DNA from: Verrucomicrobiota bacterium
Lineage (GTDB): Bacteria; Verrucomicrobiota; Verrucomicrobiia; Chthoniobacterales; JAFAMB01
DNA: 8,455 nucleotides
Reading direction: 5' to 3'
Assembly (NCBI GenBank): GCA_019241095.1
Contig: JAFAXJ010000490.1
Coordinates: forward strand, 1-8,455
Both the position numbers and the translations under genes were made by a program. How positions within the stretch are numbered: position 1 is the first letter of the stretch; each line of letters starts with the position of its first letter. Under the pieces are notes generated by a model, which was not told the DNA's origin, did no database searches, and worked only from the letters and a program-made list of their open reading frames with translations. Positions 6,476 to 8,455 of this stretch are shown here, in pieces.

Positions 6476-6531
6476 TGCGGTTCGATATGTTTACCGCATA
6501 GCATTAATCTGAAGCGCAGCTTCGACGCTTC
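6476..6531. other. Pair of adjacent stem-loops between regulator gene and glycosidase gene
   Basis: tgcggt (6476-6481) pairs with accgca (6493-6498), and gaagcg (6511-6516) pairs with cgcttc (6526-6531), each a perfect 6-bp stem with 9-11-base loops. They lie between the methyltransferase stop (6669) and the glycosidase start (6420), in the only long gap of this minus-strand run. No U-tract follows on the minus strand, so they could be processing or regulatory structures rather than a strong terminator. The rest of 6421-6668 shows no gene. Confidence 0.3.
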
Positions 6532-6668
6532 GAAAGCAGAATTTAACGCAAACCTGCTTTGCATCCCGATCGTGAAGTAAGATGGAACTCATTATCTCGA
6601 ATCTGCTAAATTGTTAGTCGACCAACGGACTCACTTCTTCCTGAGAATGGCTGTTGTCGATCTTTCCC

Positions 6669-7646
6669 TCAGGAAGATTGGCGAATGCTTCCGGAGATTG
6701 GCGGCCAGGAGTTCGGGTTCTTAAGCCCGGTAGCAAGAACTGTTTGAAAAAACGGAAAATTTGACTCGCGAGATACTACTTGCACCTCAACGTCAGAAAA
6801 GCCGCTTTGCTCCAGTAAGCGGACCAATTCGACTTCGCTGAATCCAAGCCATAAATCGGCATACAGCTCCCGAGCTTCTTCAAAAGTGTGAGAAAGCAGA
6901 TCCAGCACTATTACCCGTCTATCTGGCCGCAGAATCCTGTTAGCTGCAATAAGCGCCTTTTGGGGATTATTCGCATGGTGTAAAGCTTGACTAAAAATCG
7001 CCAGGTCAATAGACGAGTGAGTGATAGGCGGGTCCTCAAGGTCTCCCAGCCGATACTCGAGATTGCCGAAACCGTGATCTTTTGCGAGCTGGGTTCCAAA
7101 TTCCACCATGCGGCTGGAGATATCGACCGCGATCACCTTTCGTGCTCGTTTAGCTAGCAATTGCGCTAAGGTACCTTCGCCTGCGCCCAAATCGGCAACG
7201 TCAATGAAGGGTACCAGGGTTAAAAGAAGATGGGAGAGCGCCTGCCAGGATCGGCCCGGACAATAACTTCTTCCGAATTTGCCTGCCAGCTTATCAAAAT
7301 ATTCCCGCGCTCGATCGCGTCGTTTAGCCAAGACATGTTGCAATCCGGATTGGTCCATAGCGCTTTCCGGGATTTCCTCAGCTGCCATGTCGATCAGACT
7401 GCGCAGTTGTGAATCCTGAATGGTTTGACTGGGGGAGCAGCAATAATAGATATTTTTTCCTACCCTCCTGTCTTTGACCAGTCCAGCGCGTTTGAGTTGG
7501 GCAAGGTGGGTTGAAATTCTGGATTGACCCATTCCCAGGACTTCCTGGAGCTCAGCCACCGACAATTCTTCCTCCTGAAGTAAACGCATCAAACGAACCC
7601 GGGTGGGATCAGAAAGCGTTCGAAGTGAAAACAACTTTGACGGCAT
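6669..7646 (-). CDS. ArsR-type HTH regulator fused to SAM-dependent methyltransferase
   Basis: Residues 1-70 form an ArsR winged helix (LFSLRTLSDPTRVRLMRLLQ, SVAELQEVLGMGQSRISTHL, AQLKRAGLVKDRRVGKNIYY). Residues 130-260 form a class I methyltransferase fold with the SAM-binding loop VADLGAGEG (150-158), the acidic end of strand 2 (VIAVDISSRMVEFG, 171-184), LGDLEDPP (200-207) and LAIFSQALHHA (215-225), then ILRPDRRVIVLDLL. The metal-binding ELCVCDL motif of ArsR is ELSVAEL here, so it is not an arsenic sensor. Fusions like this are known beside metK/ahcY, and the ArsR-family SahR of Proteobacteria controls SAM-cycle genes in response to S-adenosylhomocysteine; a SAM- or SAH-sensing role is inferred by analogy. 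The ATG at 7646 is preferred over an in-frame TTG six bases upstream. It is divergent from metK, with 110 bases between starts. Confidence 0.88.
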   Translation of the reverse strand: MPSKLFSLRTLSDPTRVRLMRLLQEEELSVAELQEVLGMGQSRISTHLAQLKRAGLVKDRRVGKNIYYCCSPSQTIQDSQLRSLIDMAAEEIPESAMDQSGLQHVLAKRRDRAREYFDKLAGKFGRSYCPGRSWQALSHLLLTLVPFIDVADLGAGEGTLAQLLAKRARKVIAVDISSRMVEFGTQLAKDHGFGNLEYRLGDLEDPPITHSSIDLAIFSQALHHANNPQKALIAANRILRPDRRVIVLDLLSHTFEEARELYADLWLGFSEVELVRLLEQSGFSDVEVQVVSRESNFPFFQTVLATGLKNPNSWPPISGSIRQSS

Positions 7647-7658
7647 GAACAAATGGTC

Positions 7659-7686
7659 GATATATCAGGATATCATGATTGGTCAA
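7659..7686 (-). promoter_or_regulatory. Promoter of the ArsR-methyltransferase gene with embedded palindromic operator
   Basis: On the minus strand TTGACC (7686-7681) and TATATC (7664-7659) are separated by 16 bases, a good sigma70-like promoter. The -10 ends only 12 bases before the ATG, so the transcript would be almost leaderless, which fits the absence of a ribosome site. The same bases hold three perfect palindromes: GATATATC (7659-7666), GATATC (7669-7674) and ATCATGAT (7672-7679), with GATAT repeated at a 10-base step, one helical turn. A dimeric ArsR protein bound here would block its own promoter and could act on metK. A separate metK promoter was not resolved in 7687-7756, which also contains a spaced inverted repeat cgattg/caatcg. 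Confidence 0.5.
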
Positions 7687-7756
7687 TACACAGCTTTGCG
7701 GTCCTCACGATTGCGGCGCTCACAATCGCAGTGCTCCTGATCTCACTAGAAATCCT

Positions 7757-8455
7757 ATGTCTACGGCGCGAAACTATATCTTTTCCTCTGAGTCCGTCAC
7801 TGAAGGTCACCCAGACAAGGTTTGCGATACTATTTCTGATCGCATCCTTGATGCTTGCTTAGCTCAAGACCCCTATAGTCGGGTCGCTTGCGAGACTTTG
7901 GCCAAAGGCAACCTGGTGGTTGTTGCGGGCGAGATCACGACCAATGCAAAGTTTGATTATATCGAAGAGGTCCGCTCAGCCATTCGCGGAATTGGATATA
8001 ATTTTGACGGTTCTTTGTTTCATTCGGATAGCTGTTTAGTTGTCCAGGCGCTGAGTCGCCAGTCCCGCGATATTGCCCAGGGTGTGGATGCACGCGCCGC
8101 TGAGGGAAAAGATACCGATGAACAAGGAGCAGGAGACCAGGGGTTGATGTTCGGATTTGCGGTTCGTGAAACCCCTCATTTGATGCCAGCTCCAATCGAA
8201 TTGAGTCATCGGCTTGGGCGCGAGTTAGCTCGGTTGCGAAAGTCTGGAGAACTTCCATGGTTGCGTCCCGACGCTAAAACTCAAGTCTCTATAGAATACG
8301 AAGGCTATCGTCCGATTCGGGTCGATGCAGTTGTTATCTCAACGCAACATACCGAAGAAGTTAAGCACAAAGAGATTCGAGAGATCTTAATCCGGAATGT
8401 TGTCTCTAAAATTATACCAGGTGAATGGATCGACTCTCGCACCCGTTATCTCATT
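7757..8455 (+). CDS. metK: S-adenosylmethionine synthetase (methionine adenosyltransferase), 3' end beyond window
   Basis: MetK makes SAM from methionine and ATP in the cytoplasm, as a tetramer. The frame runs from ATG 7757 to the edge, 233 codons of about 390. It shows FSSESVTEGHPDKVCDTISD (9-28, the methionine/ATP N-terminal motif), GEITT, the GAGDQGLMFGFA ATP-binding hexapeptide region, then ELSHRLG and LRPDAKTQVSIEYEG. It breaks off at RYLI, just before the expected NPTG...GGP.GD.GLTGRK part. Variants such as VCDTISD in place of IADQISD also occur elsewhere in the family and are not damage. No Shine-Dalgarno is evident before ATG. The divergent ArsR-methyltransferase gene and the palindromes between them suggest feedback control. 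Completeness cannot be judged from this window. Confidence 0.96.
   Translation, partial: MSTARNYIFSSESVTEGHPDKVCDTISDRILDACLAQDPYSRVACETLAKGNLVVVAGEITTNAKFDYIEEVRSAIRGIGYNFDGSLFHSDSCLVVQALSRQSRDIAQGVDARAAEGKDTDEQGAGDQGLMFGFAVRETPHLMPAPIELSHRLGRELARLRKSGELPWLRPDAKTQVSIEYEGYRPIRVDAVVISTQHTEEVKHKEIREILIRNVVSKIIPGEWIDSRTRYLI

Noticed and set aside
7687..7756. SAM or SAH riboswitch in front of metK
   Set aside because: Only about 70 bases are available, with a spaced inverted repeat cgattg/caatcg but none of the conserved core sequences I would expect for SAM-I, SAM-II or SAH classes. Protein-based control fits better.
7653..7862. Plus-strand 69-codon hydrophobic frame overlapping the start of metK, as a possible leader peptide
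   Set aside because: Its hydrophobic part comes from the intergenic repeat-like sequence and its second half is an out-of-frame shadow of metK. There is no ribosome site and it starts inside the operator palindromes.
1..8455. CRISPR array, toxin-antitoxin, phage or defence system
   Set aside because: No regularly spaced repeats, nuclease, integrase, helicase or paired small toxin/antitoxin genes were seen anywhere in the window.

Overview
The window looks like a chromosomal segment of a free-living bacterium, most likely Verrucomicrobiota. That placement is an inference from gene content: an ArsR-HTH/methyltransferase fusion divergent from metK, a DUF1802 protein, and few recognisable Shine-Dalgarno sequences. 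No rRNA, tRNA or marker tree supports it here. Two kinds of DNA alternate. Intact housekeeping-like genes at about 40-50% GC in the stretches I sampled are interrupted by broken, more GC-rich efflux genes. Hand counting gives 198 G+C in the 300 bases 121-420, or 66%.

Layout. 1-67: possible tail of an unidentified protein. 149-460 (-): small multidrug resistance (SMR) transporter relic with three single-base frame losses. 461-685: no gene, two hairpin regions. 686-1519 (-): S-adenosylmethionine hydrolase (DUF62). 1520-1922: no gene. 1923-2870 (-): ketopantoate reductase, PanE-like. 2968-3257 (-): C-terminal relic of an EmrB/QacA-type MFS pump. 3292-3361: 70-bp segment bounded by perfect 10-bp inverted repeats. 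3410-4026 (+): TetR regulator relic with a damaged N-terminus and a late frameshift. 4044-4199 (-): possible 51-codon gene. 4374-4955 (+): DUF1802. 5084-5563 (-): secreted helical protein of unknown function. 5662-6420 (-): secreted phosphodiester glycosidase (NAGPA/DUF2233). 6669-7646 (-): ArsR-HTH plus SAM-dependent methyltransferase fusion. 7757 to the window end (+): metK, cut by the window edge.

How the genes may fit together. Three intact genes concern S-adenosylmethionine: MetK makes it, the DUF62 enzyme hydrolyses it to adenosine and methionine, and the ArsR-methyltransferase fusion is a plausible sensor/regulator sharing a 110-bp divergent promoter region with metK. That region holds overlapping palindromes inside a good sigma70-like promoter for the regulator. 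The MFS and TetR relics look like a divergent pump/regulator pair whose two 5' ends were lost together.

I did not find a convincing new defence or mobile system. The most interesting points are the SAM-centred gene set with its compact operator, the repeated single-base losses confined to the efflux genes, and the inverted-repeat segment at the MFS/TetR scar.
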